The notes under the pieces: model-generated | Seen by the model: the letters and a program-made list of their open reading frames with translations, nothing else | The model's database searches: none | What the model was told of the DNA's origin: nothing | Source of the DNA: SIG653 sp964509125 | Lineage (GTDB): Bacteria > Bacillota > Clostridia > Oscillospirales > CAG-382 | Assembly: GCA_964509125.1 (NCBI GenBank) | Contig: CAZDVZ010000002.1 | Span: 56,598-120,597, forward strand | DNA: 64,000 nucleotides | Direction of reading: 5' to 3' | Part shown: positions 1-7,839 of the stretch, piece after piece | Numbering within the stretch: position 1 is the stretch's first letter | Layout of the letters: every line of letters starts with the position of its first letter | Position numbers and translations under genes: made by a program

Positions 1-782
1 TATGATGTGAAAAGAGGCTCTACGGAATTGTATCGTGAAATATAATTTTTGAATAGCCGATCAACGATTCTATCCGTTTCCTCGAATGTACTTCTGTCGT
101 AGAAAAAAGCTTGATCAAAGGCTGTGGTGTTTGTTATTTGAAAATCATATCCCTGAGATCTGTACCACTGTGTGTAAATTCTGTTTAGGGCAATGGAATT
201 TTGAGCATAAAAGTTTGCAACAAGGGCGGCTTCGGGCCACGTGGGATAAATTTCACTTGCTATGACGTTTTTTAAGTATTCAATATATGGGATAGTTACA
301 TTTTGAGCTTCTTCATACGGAGATCCGAGATGAACGGTTATGGTTTCGGGAATGACTACTTTGCCGAAGGTTACTATGGCTTCTGAGGAAACATCCGGTG
401 ATGTTGTGGGCGAGATACGCCTTGACTGTGGAGTTTCCACAATATTAATTTCATCCGAATCTTCTGTTCGCCGCGATAAGTTGACTTTTCTGAATGTTGT
501 GATCTTTTCAAATATCTGTTCACCCTTAAAAATCCTTGTTACGTATCCGACTTTTGAAGCCGTAACTTCATAAACTCCAAATGGGGTTTCGACTTCGGGT
601 ATGTATGTGGATTCCAATGGCGGAGCGGGCAGAGTGAATAAAAGTTCTCCTTTTGAATTGGTATATCCGCTTAGTCGCTCCGATTTTATTTCTACAAATA
701 CGCCTTCCAAAGGGTTGTTTTCCGTCCCTTCAAATGCGAAAATTTTTAATGTTCCGTATGTTGGTCTGTTGTCCGTATGCAT
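1..782 (-). CDS. SleC-type spore cortex-lytic / peptidoglycan-binding protein, N-terminal part (cut by window edge)
   Basis: An open frame runs on the minus strand from an ATG at 782 (GGGAGG just upstream) to the window edge with no stop, about 260 residues. It begins MHTDNRPTYGTLKIFAFEG. Residues about 10-100 resemble a carboxypeptidase-regulatory-like beta sandwich; after a Ser/Thr/Pro-rich linker a conserved block follows (VTIPYIEYLKNVIASEIYP, NRIYTQWYRSQGYDF, then FDQAF and a FEE..RIVD stretch). From memory this block matches the N-terminal region of clostridial SleC, the spore cortex-lytic enzyme, and its paralogues annotated as peptidoglycan-binding proteins. The lytic and peptidoglycan-binding parts expected downstream lie outside the window, so a germination role is inference. 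It is divergent from the dockerin gene at 974. Confidence 0.78.
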   Translation of the reverse strand, partial: MHTDNRPTYGTLKIFAFEGTENNPLEGVFVEIKSERLSGYTNSKGELLFTLPAPPLESTYIPEVETPFGVYEVTASKVGYVTRIFKGEQIFEKITTFRKVNLSRRTEDSDEINIVETPQSRRISPTTSPDVSSEAIVTFGKVVIPETITVHLGSPYEEAQNVTIPYIEYLKNVIASEIYPTWPEAALVANFYAQNSIALNRIYTQWYRSQGYDFQITNTTAFDQAFFYDRSTFEETDRIVDRLFKNYISRYNSVEPLFTS

Positions 783-905
783 ACCTCCCTTGCTTTTGGC
801 TTTGCTATATTCTATTCCCAAGTATGTTATAATGTTCCACATTGAAATAAAATAGCTAAAATTAACGGAAAAATCGAAGGAGAATTAGTTAAAAACAACA
901 CAATC

Positions 906-922
906 TTAAGGTTTTTTTAAGG
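906..922 (+). promoter_or_regulatory. Direct repeat TTAAGG-N5-TTAAGG upstream of the dockerin gene
   Basis: The sequence ttaaggtttttttaagg holds two TTAAGG half-sites whose starts are 11 bp apart, one helical turn. The same 17-bp box with one change is found at 7793-7809 before the sugar dehydrogenase gene. Spacing of this kind is typical of OmpR/PhoB-family response regulator sites; the regulator itself is not in the window, so this role is inferred. Confidence 0.5.
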
Positions 923-973
923 TTGCGTTTGTAAAATATCTCCACGAGATTTATATTTATAAGGAGGCACGTC

Positions 974-3900
974 ATGAACAAATCAAAATTCGTGGCACTA
1001 ACTTTGGTTATTATGTTGTGTTTAACCTCTCTTGTTCCCGCGTTTGCGTTTGCAGAGAGCGTTTCGACAACATATAATCTAATCGTTTCGGGAGAATATA
1101 TTAAGGGGCTTCCGGAACAGGTAAGTCCCGACGCTCTTATTGCTACAATGGCTTCGGGCTCTACTGTAACATTTACAAACGGAACACAAAGTTATGTTTG
1201 TACAGGTTGCACTATTACTGTAGGAGGAACAGGTTCTTATGTTGCAGTTATCAGCGGCGATGTTGACGGTAACGGAATTGTGGATTCTACAGACTACCTT
1301 AGAATTAAACAATATTGTCTTGGCTCGCTTCAATTAAGCGGTGCGTTTTACGAGGCGTCCGATGTTGACGCAAGTGGAGTTATAGACTCAACAGACTATT
1401 TGAGAATAAAAGGACATTTCCTTGGCACATTTGATCTTTATGCCAATTCTTATCTCCCTGAAGATTCTTCTTCGGAGTCGTCTTCTTCTGAAACAACTTC
1501 GTCCGAAGCTTCTTCGTCCGAAAGTTCTTCTTCGGAAGATTCTTCTTCTGACGTAACCGAGGGCGGGACGATTCATTTTACTGAATCTGCTGTTCAGGTT
1601 ACAGGAAACGGCGTTTCTGCGTCCGGCACGACGGCAACCATTACTGCGGCAGGAGAATATACTGTTACCGGCTCTTGCAGTAACGGACATATAGTTGTTG
1701 AGGCGGGAGCAGAGGATAATGTAAAATTAAATCTTAACGGCGTATCCCTTTCCAGCACTGAAAACGGTCCGATTTATTTTGTTAGCGCAAAGAACGGACA
1801 CATTATTCTCGCGGACGGAACAACAAATACCCTTTCCGACGGAGCAACATATACAAATTCTGCAAAAGGTACCATTTTTGCAGAATGTGACCTTAAAATC
1901 AAGGGCAACGGCTCTCTTAATGTGACAGGTAACTATAAACACGCTATCGTTAGCGACGACGAGATATTCTTTGACAGTGGAAATGTTACCGTTGTCAATG
2001 CTGTAAACGACGGTTTCCATTCCAACGACGGAATTTATCTTTCCGCGGGTACTGCAACAGTTAAAGCGGCGGGAAGCGATGCTTTCGATAGTGAAGCGGT
2101 TGTTGAAATTACGGGCGGTACTCTTAACGCCGCTGTAACAGGTGAAGGCGTTAAAGCAGCAACGACGCTTACGGTAAGCGGCGGAAATATAAATGTTACT
2201 TCTGCCGACAATGGACTTAAATCACTTGATTTACTTGAAATCACCGGCGGTAATATATCCGTTTCATGTACAGGTGACGCTATTAAAGCTACAAACACCT
2301 TAAATGTAAGCGGCGGCGTAATGACGTTGACTTCGGGCGTAGACGGCTTTGAAGCCACAGGCGATTCAACATTGGGAACTGCGGGAACAATGAATGTTAC
2401 CGATGGTACGATTACCGTATCTTCAACTGCCGGCGAAGGCCTTAAGGCTACATATCTTTATATAGATGGCGGTAACATTAGAATTAACACAGCAGATAAC
2501 GGACTTAAGGGCGATTCTGCTGTATATGTAAGAGGCGGCACCATTAATATTAATTGCACGGGCAACGGTATTAAGAGTGATCTTTATGTTGCAATGCAGG
2601 GCGGAAACACCACGATCGTATCATCTATGGGTGATGGTATAAAATCATCCGACGGTGTAACCGCGGCGCGTGGTGACGTAAATGTAGTTGGGGGTATACT
2701 TAATATAACTGCTAAATATGACGGTATACAAGCAGACGGCAATATGGTTATAAACAATAATTATGATGCATCATCGTCTTCTTCTTCGTCCTCTACCACT
2801 ACATCATCTAAAAATCTTGCGTCTTCTGCAAACGGCGGAAGCTATGTTGTTTCCACGGGAACGATCGGTACAGACACAACATATTCCGATCCTTCTTGGA
2901 GCGCTGATTCTACAGGATACGGAACCGGTGCTATTAACGATGGAAACTGGGTTTCCTATACAGCGGGTGACTGGGTTGAGGTTATGCGTTCTAACAACAT
3001 GGTAGTTGTTGACTTTAAGCTTGCATCATCATCAACTGTTCAAAATATTGTTCTCAACATGGGTTTGAGAGAAAACAGCACAAACAGAGGTATTCCTGAT
3101 TCTGTAACTATTTATACATCTACGGACGGAACAAACTTTAATAATGTATTTGGAAGTATTACAAGCGCAAGCTTTGGTTTGTATCAAGATTACGGCTACA
3201 GCGCAGTTGTATCCGGAAGTGCTACAAATGTTAAATATGTAAGAATTTCCATGTATTCTTCCGCGTCATCCAACTATGTAAACCGCATTGGCGAAATTGA
3301 GATTTATGACGGCGCACTTCCTTCGGGAACGAATGTTGTTAACCCCGACGGATACAATATTACAATATCTACAAACGGCGGCGCTTCAAATAAAGTTAGC
3401 TCTACCGATACGGAAAGCTATAAGGGAATTAAAGCATATACCATGCTCATAGAAGCGTGTAATATGTATATCAATGCAGCAGATGATGCTGTTCACTCCA
3501 ATAGCACTATCACCATGACAGGCGGTAAAGTTGTTGCCGGTTCGGGCGATGATGGTTTCCATGCAGAAACTACGCTTACAATAAGCGGTGGAGAGGTTGA
3601 TATAATCCAATCCAACGAGGGTATTGAAGGTCTTAATATTTATGTAAACGGCACAGCGCTGGTTAAGATAAAAGCCTCCGATGACGGCTTTAACGCCGCA
3701 GGCGGTGCGGATAGCAGCGGCGGCTGGAATCCGGGCGCAAGCTCAAGCGGAAGCTACAGCCTTAACTTTGCGGGCGACTGCTTTGTTTATGTTGATGCAT
3801 CCGGCGACGGACTTGATTCCAACGGTAATTTGACGATTTCCGGGGGTAAAATATTTGTTGAAGGTCCTACAAATGGCGGTAATAGCTCTATGGATCACAA

Positions 3901-4306
3901 CGGTACGCTTAAAATAAGCGGCGGATTGCTTCTCTCTTTGGGAAGTTCGGGGATGGCGAGCGAATGCCTTGCAAATGCAACATCTTCAACGCAATGCGCA
4001 TTTGGAGTGACTTGCTCCGGTACGGCGGGAACGACCATTGCTATAAAGAATAGCTCGGGAACAGTTCTTTGCGTATTTAAAACGACAAAACAGTTTGGAC
4101 ATATGGTATTTTCATCATCCGGTATGTCCACGGGAACGACTTATACAATTCTTAAAGGCGTTACGGGCGTTGGCGATAACACTTGTGGTTATTATCCTTC
4201 CAATCAATATACAGGCGGATCCACCCTTGCAACCATTACACAATCTTCTACCATTACAAGTGGAAGCGGTAGCGGCGGCGGAATTCCATCACGTCCCGGC
4301 TGGTAA
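974..4306 (+). CDS. Secreted beta-helix carbohydrate-binding protein (Cthe_2159/DUF4353-like) with dockerin and inserted discoidin-like domain
   Basis: This 1110-residue protein starts at an ATG behind AAGGAGG. Residues 1-28 are a signal peptide ending AFAFAES. Residues about 95-157 form a two-repeat type I dockerin with intact calcium-loop acidic residues (GDVDGNGIVDSTDYLRIK and DVDASGVIDSTDYLRIK). A Ser/Glu linker covers about 164-195. The rest is a repetitive right-handed beta-helix built of short turns such as ISGGEVDIIQSNEGIEG, matching the Cthe_2159 family of surface polysaccharide-binding proteins. Residues about 594-787 break the helix with a Ser-rich spacer and a domain resembling F5/8 type C (discoidin) modules, ending VNRIGEIEIYDG. 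Role: probable cell-surface glycan binding. The dockerin near the N-terminus is unusual, since most sit at the C-terminus. Confidence 0.85.
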   Translation: MNKSKFVALTLVIMLCLTSLVPAFAFAESVSTTYNLIVSGEYIKGLPEQVSPDALIATMASGSTVTFTNGTQSYVCTGCTITVGGTGSYVAVISGDVDGNGIVDSTDYLRIKQYCLGSLQLSGAFYEASDVDASGVIDSTDYLRIKGHFLGTFDLYANSYLPEDSSSESSSSETTSSEASSSESSSSEDSSSDVTEGGTIHFTESAVQVTGNGVSASGTTATITAAGEYTVTGSCSNGHIVVEAGAEDNVKLNLNGVSLSSTENGPIYFVSAKNGHIILADGTTNTLSDGATYTNSAKGTIFAECDLKIKGNGSLNVTGNYKHAIVSDDEIFFDSGNVTVVNAVNDGFHSNDGIYLSAGTATVKAAGSDAFDSEAVVEITGGTLNAAVTGEGVKAATTLTVSGGNINVTSADNGLKSLDLLEITGGNISVSCTGDAIKATNTLNVSGGVMTLTSGVDGFEATGDSTLGTAGTMNVTDGTITVSSTAGEGLKATYLYIDGGNIRINTADNGLKGDSAVYVRGGTININCTGNGIKSDLYVAMQGGNTTIVSSMGDGIKSSDGVTAARGDVNVVGGILNITAKYDGIQADGNMVINNNYDASSSSSSSSTTTSSKNLASSANGGSYVVSTGTIGTDTTYSDPSWSADSTGYGTGAINDGNWVSYTAGDWVEVMRSNNMVVVDFKLASSSTVQNIVLNMGLRENSTNRGIPDSVTIYTSTDGTNFNNVFGSITSASFGLYQDYGYSAVVSGSATNVKYVRISMYSSASSNYVNRIGEIEIYDGALPSGTNVVNPDGYNITISTNGGASNKVSSTDTESYKGIKAYTMLIEACNMYINAADDAVHSNSTITMTGGKVVAGSGDDGFHAETTLTISGGEVDIIQSNEGIEGLNIYVNGTALVKIKASDDGFNAAGGADSSGGWNPGASSSGSYSLNFAGDCFVYVDASGDGLDSNGNLTISGGKIFVEGPTNGGNSSMDHNGTLKISGGLLLSLGSSGMASECLANATSSTQCAFGVTCSGTAGTTIAIKNSSGTVLCVFKTTKQFGHMVFSSSGMSTGTTYTILKGVTGVGDNTCGYYPSNQYTGGSTLATITQSSTITSGSGSGGGIPSRPGW

Positions 4307-4342
4307 TAAAATGTTTTTCGGCATAATTTAAATCGCGTTATT

Positions 4343-4377
4343 TGTCCCTCGCATTTAAAATAAAAATGCGAGGGACA
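4343..4377. terminator. 14-bp hairpin terminator after the dockerin gene
   Basis: tgtccctcgcattt (4343-4356) pairs perfectly with aaatgcgagggaca (4364-4377) around a 7-nt loop. There is no strong T-run, but placement 37 bp after the stop supports a transcription end. Confidence 0.6.
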
Positions 4378-4397
4378 TTGACAGAAGCAAAAAGACC

Positions 4398-4585
4398 TAA
4401 AAAATGTAAAAGAAAATAATCTGAATCAAATAAAGTGAAAAAAACGCAAAAGAAAATAATCTGAATAAAATAAAGTGGAAAAAAACGTAAAAGAAAATAA
4501 TCTAAATTAAATAAAGTGGAAAAAAATGTAAAAGAAAATAATCTGAATAAAATAAAGTGGAAAAAAACGTAAAAGAAAGAATAGG
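4398..4585 (+). repeat. Tandem repeat, about 41 bp x 4.5 copies, AT-rich
   Basis: The core agaaaataatctgaa recurs at about 4411, 4451, 4492 and 4533 (the third copy reads agaaaataatctaaat), with a truncated copy at 4574, so the period is 40-41 bp. Each unit carries aaaaacgtaaaagaaaataa and ataaagtgg. There are no unique spacers between units, so it is not a CRISPR array. It ends about 55 bp before the tRNA promoter. A minus-strand Phe-rich frame over it is low complexity and not taken as a gene. Confidence 0.85.
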
Positions 4586-4638
4586 AAAAAATCGGAAGAA
4601 AAAAACAGGAAATAAAGAAAAAATATTTCAAAAAGGTA

Positions 4639-4667
4639 TTGACATTTGAAGAAACGTGTGATATAAT
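4639..4667 (+). promoter_or_regulatory. Sigma-A promoter of the tRNA-Thr/tRNA-Tyr unit
   Basis: TTGACA at 4639-4644 and TATAAT at 4662-4667 are both perfect consensus boxes with a 17-bp spacer. The first tRNA begins about 21 bp after the -10 box. A near copy of this promoter, starting with the same ggtattgaca, lies at the right end of the window. Confidence 0.9.
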
Positions 4668-4688
4668 CTATCTCGCTGATTGACCGAT

Positions 4689-4763
4689 GCTGGTGTAGCT
4701 CAATGGTAGAGCAGCTGATTTGTAATCAGCAGGTTGGGGGTTCGACTCCCTTCACCAGCTCCA
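4689..4763 (+). tRNA. tRNA-Thr (anticodon TGT)
   Basis: The cloverleaf is complete: acceptor GCTGGTG pairs with CACCAGC, D-stem GCTC/GAGC, anticodon stem GCTGA/TCAGC with loop TTTGTAA (anticodon TGT, reads ACA), and a T-arm with TTCGACT. The CCA end (4761-4763) is encoded. It is the first gene of a two-tRNA unit. Confidence 0.95.
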
Positions 4764-4788
4764 TTTTATTTTAAAAGTGAATAATTTT

Positions 4789-4873
4789 GGGGGAATTCCC
4801 GAGCGGCCAAAGGGGGCAGACTGTAAATCTGTTGTCACTGACTTCGGTGGTCCGAATCCACCTTCCCCCACCA
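4789..4873 (+). tRNA. tRNA-Tyr (anticodon GTA)
   Basis: An 85-nt class II tRNA: acceptor GGGGGAA pairs with TTCCCCC, anticodon loop CTGTAAA (GTA, reads TAC/TAT), a long variable arm (TCACTGACTTCGGTGG region), T-loop TCCGAATC, and an encoded CCA at 4871-4873. It lies 25 bp after tRNA-Thr and shares its promoter. Confidence 0.95.
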
Positions 4874-4909
4874 GAAAACGACAAGTTTCTACGGAAACTT
4901 GTCGTTTTC
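4874..4909. terminator. 16-bp perfect hairpin directly after tRNA-Tyr
   Basis: gaaaacgacaagtttc (4874-4889) and gaaacttgtcgttttc (4894-4909) are perfect inverted copies around the loop tacg. The stem starts on the base after the tRNA CCA and its 3' arm contains TTTT, so it should end the tRNA transcript, in both directions. Confidence 0.85.
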
Positions 4910-4913
4910 AATT

Positions 4914-4969
4914 AAGTGCACCTATGGGTGCGTACAATTCGAAGTGCACCTATGGGTGCGTACAATTCG
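4914..4969 (+). repeat. 28-bp unit in two exact tandem copies, each with a small hairpin
   Basis: aagtgcacctatgggtgc plus gtacaattcg occurs at 4914-4941 and again at 4942-4969. Each unit contains GCACC-tatg-GGTGC, a 5-bp stem. Two gtgaagtt words follow at 4978 and 4998 between further short palindromes, so this resembles the hairpin-plus-TGAAGTT intergenic mosaics seen in many gut Clostridia. Confidence 0.8.
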
Positions 4970-5236
4970 CATCGCAAGTGAAGTTGTATTGCGTGCGGTG
5001 AAGTTTGTTCGGGAATGGGGAGCGCACTTACCTTAATTTTGTGTTACAGCACAAAACTCATTGTGATCACGATATAACTTTATGCGGGCATTAGCCGATG
5101 CATCACTAAAAACCTTGAGGGTGTAAAGCCATGCGGAAAGCCCTCGAAAAATCTTTTTATACCCCGTACCCAAATTTGTGACGAGGATAGCCCCCAAATA
5201 CTTCTATTACTAAATTGCAGATTGGAGTGAAACTAA
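4970..5236. other. Gene-free stretch before the aldehyde dehydrogenase gene
   Basis: No convincing frame or known RNA is seen. Features visible: the gtgaagtt words at its left end, and a weak stem at about 5116-5149 (gaggg ... ccctc) followed by gaaaaatcttttt, which could act as a terminator or leader hairpin. I compared it with common riboswitch signatures by eye (SAM, c-di-GMP, THF, ykkC, fluoride, preQ1) and found no match, but cannot exclude a structured leader. Confidence 0.35.
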
Positions 5237-6619
5237 ATGACGAGTCAAGAAATACAATGCTTGCTTGAAAAACAGCGGGAATATTACAGAAGCGGTGTTA
5301 CGATTCCTGTCAGCTTCCGCGTTGAACAGCTTAAAAAGCTGTATGCGACTGTAAAAAAGTACCAGAACGAGATCAACGACGCCCTTGCGGCAGATCTTGG
5401 TAAAAGTCGTTATGAAGGTTTTATGTGCGAGTCGGGACTTGTTTTGACTGAAATCAGTTATTTGATCAAGCATACAAAAAGATTTTCTAAGCAAAAGACG
5501 GTGGTAACGCCTTTTGCTCAGTTTCATTCTCATAGCTACAAACAACCCATGCCTTACGGAAACACGCTTATTATGAGTCCTTGGAATTATCCATTCCTTT
5601 TAACGATCGATCCTCTGGCAGATGCTATCTCTGCAGGAAATACGGCAATTATAAAGCCGAGTGCATATTCTCCTGCTACAAGTAAGATTGTGGAGATAAT
5701 AGTAAAAGAATGCTTTGATTTGGAATATGTAGCCGTTGTTACAGGCGGCAGAGAAGAAAACACAGCTCTGCTCCACCAAAAGTTTGATTTTATTTTCTTT
5801 ACCGGGAGTCAGGCAGTGGGCAAAGAGGTACTTCGTCACGCAGCAGAGAATCTGACGCCCGTAGTTTTGGAACTGGGCGGAAAAAGTCCTTGTATCGTTG
5901 ATGCAAGCGCTAATATTAAGCTTGCCGCAAAGCGGATAGTTTTCGGAAAATATCTCAACTGCGGTCAAACCTGTGTTGCGCCCGACTATATTCTTTGCGA
6001 GAGGTCAGTCAAGGATGATTTTATAACAGCGGTTGTGTCGGAAATTAAGAAGCAGTACGGCGAATATCCGCTTGAGAATAAAGACTATGGTAAGATAATC
6101 AATCAAAAGCATTTTGAACGTCTTTGTGGATTGATTGACAAAAATAAGGTAGTATTCGGCGGTAATGTCAACCTTGATACTTGGCAAATATCTCCGACGG
6201 TCATGGATAACGTGACGTATAATGATGCAGTTATGAGCGAAGAAATTTTTGGCCCCATAATGCCCATCCTCACTTTTGAAAATTTCGATGAAGTTGTGGA
6301 CAACTTAAAGACAAAGGACAAGTCCCTTGCGCTATACCTCTTTACAAGTGATAAAAAGCATATAAAACTCATTACTACCCAAGTTTCATATGGAGGGGGT
6401 TGCATTAATGACGTGGTGATCCACCTTGCCACGAGCGCAATGGGCTTTGGCGGCGTTGGAGAGAGCGGTATGGGGTCTTATCACGGTAAAGATGGCTTTG
6501 ACGCTTTTTCTCATTATAAATCCATCGTGGATAAAAAAACATGGCTCGACTTGCCCATGCGCTATCAACCTTATAAGAGCAAATTTTACGAAAAACTCTT
6601 GCATATTTTCTTGAGGTGA
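5237..6619 (+). CDS. NAD(P)-dependent aldehyde dehydrogenase (class 3 / YwdH-like)
   Basis: This 460-residue enzyme oxidises aldehydes to carboxylates using NAD(P)+. Typical ALDH signatures appear in order: SPWNYPFLL near residue 115, the cofactor motif FTGSQAVGKEV near 192, the Glu motif LELGGKSPC near 215, and the catalytic Cys in NCGQTCVAPDY near 245. Length and the aromatic, basic C-terminal tail fit the fatty/aromatic aldehyde dehydrogenases (AlkH/YwdH) rather than the ~490-residue betaine type. The start is the ATG after TTGGAGTG. It appears monocistronic, converging on the AraC gene across a shared terminator. Substrate unknown. Confidence 0.9.
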   Translation: MTSQEIQCLLEKQREYYRSGVTIPVSFRVEQLKKLYATVKKYQNEINDALAADLGKSRYEGFMCESGLVLTEISYLIKHTKRFSKQKTVVTPFAQFHSHSYKQPMPYGNTLIMSPWNYPFLLTIDPLADAISAGNTAIIKPSAYSPATSKIVEIIVKECFDLEYVAVVTGGREENTALLHQKFDFIFFTGSQAVGKEVLRHAAENLTPVVLELGGKSPCIVDASANIKLAAKRIVFGKYLNCGQTCVAPDYILCERSVKDDFITAVVSEIKKQYGEYPLENKDYGKIINQKHFERLCGLIDKNKVVFGGNVNLDTWQISPTVMDNVTYNDAVMSEEIFGPIMPILTFENFDEVVDNLKTKDKSLALYLFTSDKKHIKLITTQVSYGGGCINDVVIHLATSAMGFGGVGESGMGSYHGKDGFDAFSHYKSIVDKKTWLDLPMRYQPYKSKFYEKLLHIFLR

Positions 6620-6799
6620 AAAATTCCCTTTGAAAACCGTCTTCGTTTCAAGCACGCTGCTTTTTTAATCATATGCTTGTGTTTGGGCGGTTTGTTAGAC
6701 CTTGGATTTGGACGCACCATGCTTTCATGGACGCGCATTATCACGTGTTGTGCTTGTTTGCGTTATCGATGATTTGATACTCCCAATGATAGGTGAAAT

Positions 6800-6827
6800 A
6801 AAAAACGGCTTGAAAAAGCCGTTTTTT
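6800..6827. terminator. Bidirectional terminator between convergent genes
   Basis: aaaaaacggctt (6800-6811), loop gaaa, aagccgtttttt (6816-6827). The A and T runs on either side let it serve both the aldehyde dehydrogenase (plus) and the AraC gene (minus). Confidence 0.9.
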
Positions 6828-6847
6828 GAATTATAATATTTAAAAAG

Positions 6848-7663
6848 CTATCCCTTTTTGTATTTATGTGGCGTTATACCGAATTTTTTTCTAAAACGCA
6901 TAATAAAATACGAACAATCGGAAAAACCGCTGCTAAAACAAGCATCTTGAACGGACATTCCTTGGCGCAAAAGTTTTTTTGCTTCCCCGAATCGTTTAGA
7001 CTGTATGTAATCCGAAGGAGTTGTTTGAAAATGTTTGGCGAATTGACGGCACAACGTGCTTTTAGATGTGTAAAACTCATCGCAAAGAAGCTTTGTAGTG
7101 CAAGTGGGTTCTGTGTAGTGTTCGTTTATAAATTCAACAATATGAGAAAATCCCTCCGGAAGATTTTGAACTTTCGGCACATCCGGGTCTGCGTTATAAA
7201 GAATGTCAAGTAAATTGAAAAAGCATTTTGCTTTAAGGAGCATTTCGCCGTTTTCTTTATGAGCTTTGTTCAGTGCAAAACAGTTATCTATAAAATTTAG
7301 TTTTTTTTCTTTTGATAACGTGACAAAGTGATTTTCAAATTTTTCTTCAAGTTGATTTCCGCAAAAATCAAGGTTTTCAAGCCAAATGCAAAAGTGTTCA
7401 TGAACACAAGCTTGGTTATAAATGCATTTATGAATATCGTTTGGGCGCGTCATGATTATGTCACCCTTGGATATTTTGTAAACATTGTTTTCCACGAGGA
7501 AAGAAACGTCTCCGGCTAAATTGACGTAAATCTCATAAAAATCATGTATATGTTCTTCGTCATGCGATACGTCATCCACTGTGGTGAATTTTTTTTCGTA
7601 AAGTATTTGGGTGAAAATTCTGTTTTCGGAACACAACAAAGGGGTCAGATTCGGTATAAACAT
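6848..7663 (-). CDS. AraC-family transcriptional regulator
   Basis: The 271-residue protein has an N-terminal cupin-like effector domain (HIHDFYEIYVNLAG, then GDIIMTRPNDIHKC) and two helix-turn-helix units in its last 100 residues (LCDEFYTSKSTLCRQF and the closing GFSDCSYFIMRFRKKFG, ITPHKY). I chose the ATG at 7663 rather than an in-frame ATG 24 bp upstream because GGAG sits 7 bp before it. It is divergent from the dehydrogenase/lactonase/kinase cluster starting at 7840, across a 176-bp gap, so it most likely senses a sugar or product and controls that cluster; this is inferred from position. Confidence 0.88.
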   Translation of the reverse strand: MFIPNLTPLLCSENRIFTQILYEKKFTTVDDVSHDEEHIHDFYEIYVNLAGDVSFLVENNVYKISKGDIIMTRPNDIHKCIYNQACVHEHFCIWLENLDFCGNQLEEKFENHFVTLSKEKKLNFIDNCFALNKAHKENGEMLLKAKCFFNLLDILYNADPDVPKVQNLPEGFSHIVEFINEHYTEPTCTTKLLCDEFYTSKSTLCRQFAKHFQTTPSDYIQSKRFGEAKKLLRQGMSVQDACFSSGFSDCSYFIMRFRKKFGITPHKYKKG

Positions 7664-7792
7664 AACACATCTCCTTCGATGACACAAAAATCACACTTTT
7701 TGATAACATCACTATATCATTGTTGATTTGGTAGTATTATAATTTATTATATCATATTATACGCAAAAAGTAAATAGAAAGATTTTTGTTTT

Positions 7793-7809
7793 TTAAGGCT
7801 TTTTTAAGG
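7793..7809 (+). promoter_or_regulatory. Direct repeat TTAAGG-N5-TTAAGG upstream of the sugar cluster
   Basis: ttaaggcttttttaagg matches the box at 906-922 in 16 of 17 positions, with TTAAGG half-sites 11 bp apart. It lies 30 bp before the GTG start at 7840, so it would overlap or abut the promoter. A response regulator site is the likeliest reading; AraC proteins usually prefer less regular half-sites. Confidence 0.5.
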
Positions 7810-7839
7810 TATTGATTTCGAAATTTTTGGAGGAGCAAC

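Noticed and set aside
340..855. Two plus-strand frames (77 and 84 codons) at the left end
   Set aside because: They are antisense to the SleC-type gene on the minus strand, which has a ribosome site and clear family motifs.
4398..4585. CRISPR array
   Set aside because: Units are directly adjacent with no unique spacers and no cas genes nearby.
4338..4631. Minus-strand Phe-rich frame of 97 codons
   Set aside because: It is the translation of the AT-rich 41-bp repeat; low complexity, no ribosome site.
4777..5001. Plus-strand frame of 74 codons over tRNA-Tyr
   Set aside because: It reads through the tRNA and its terminator hairpin.
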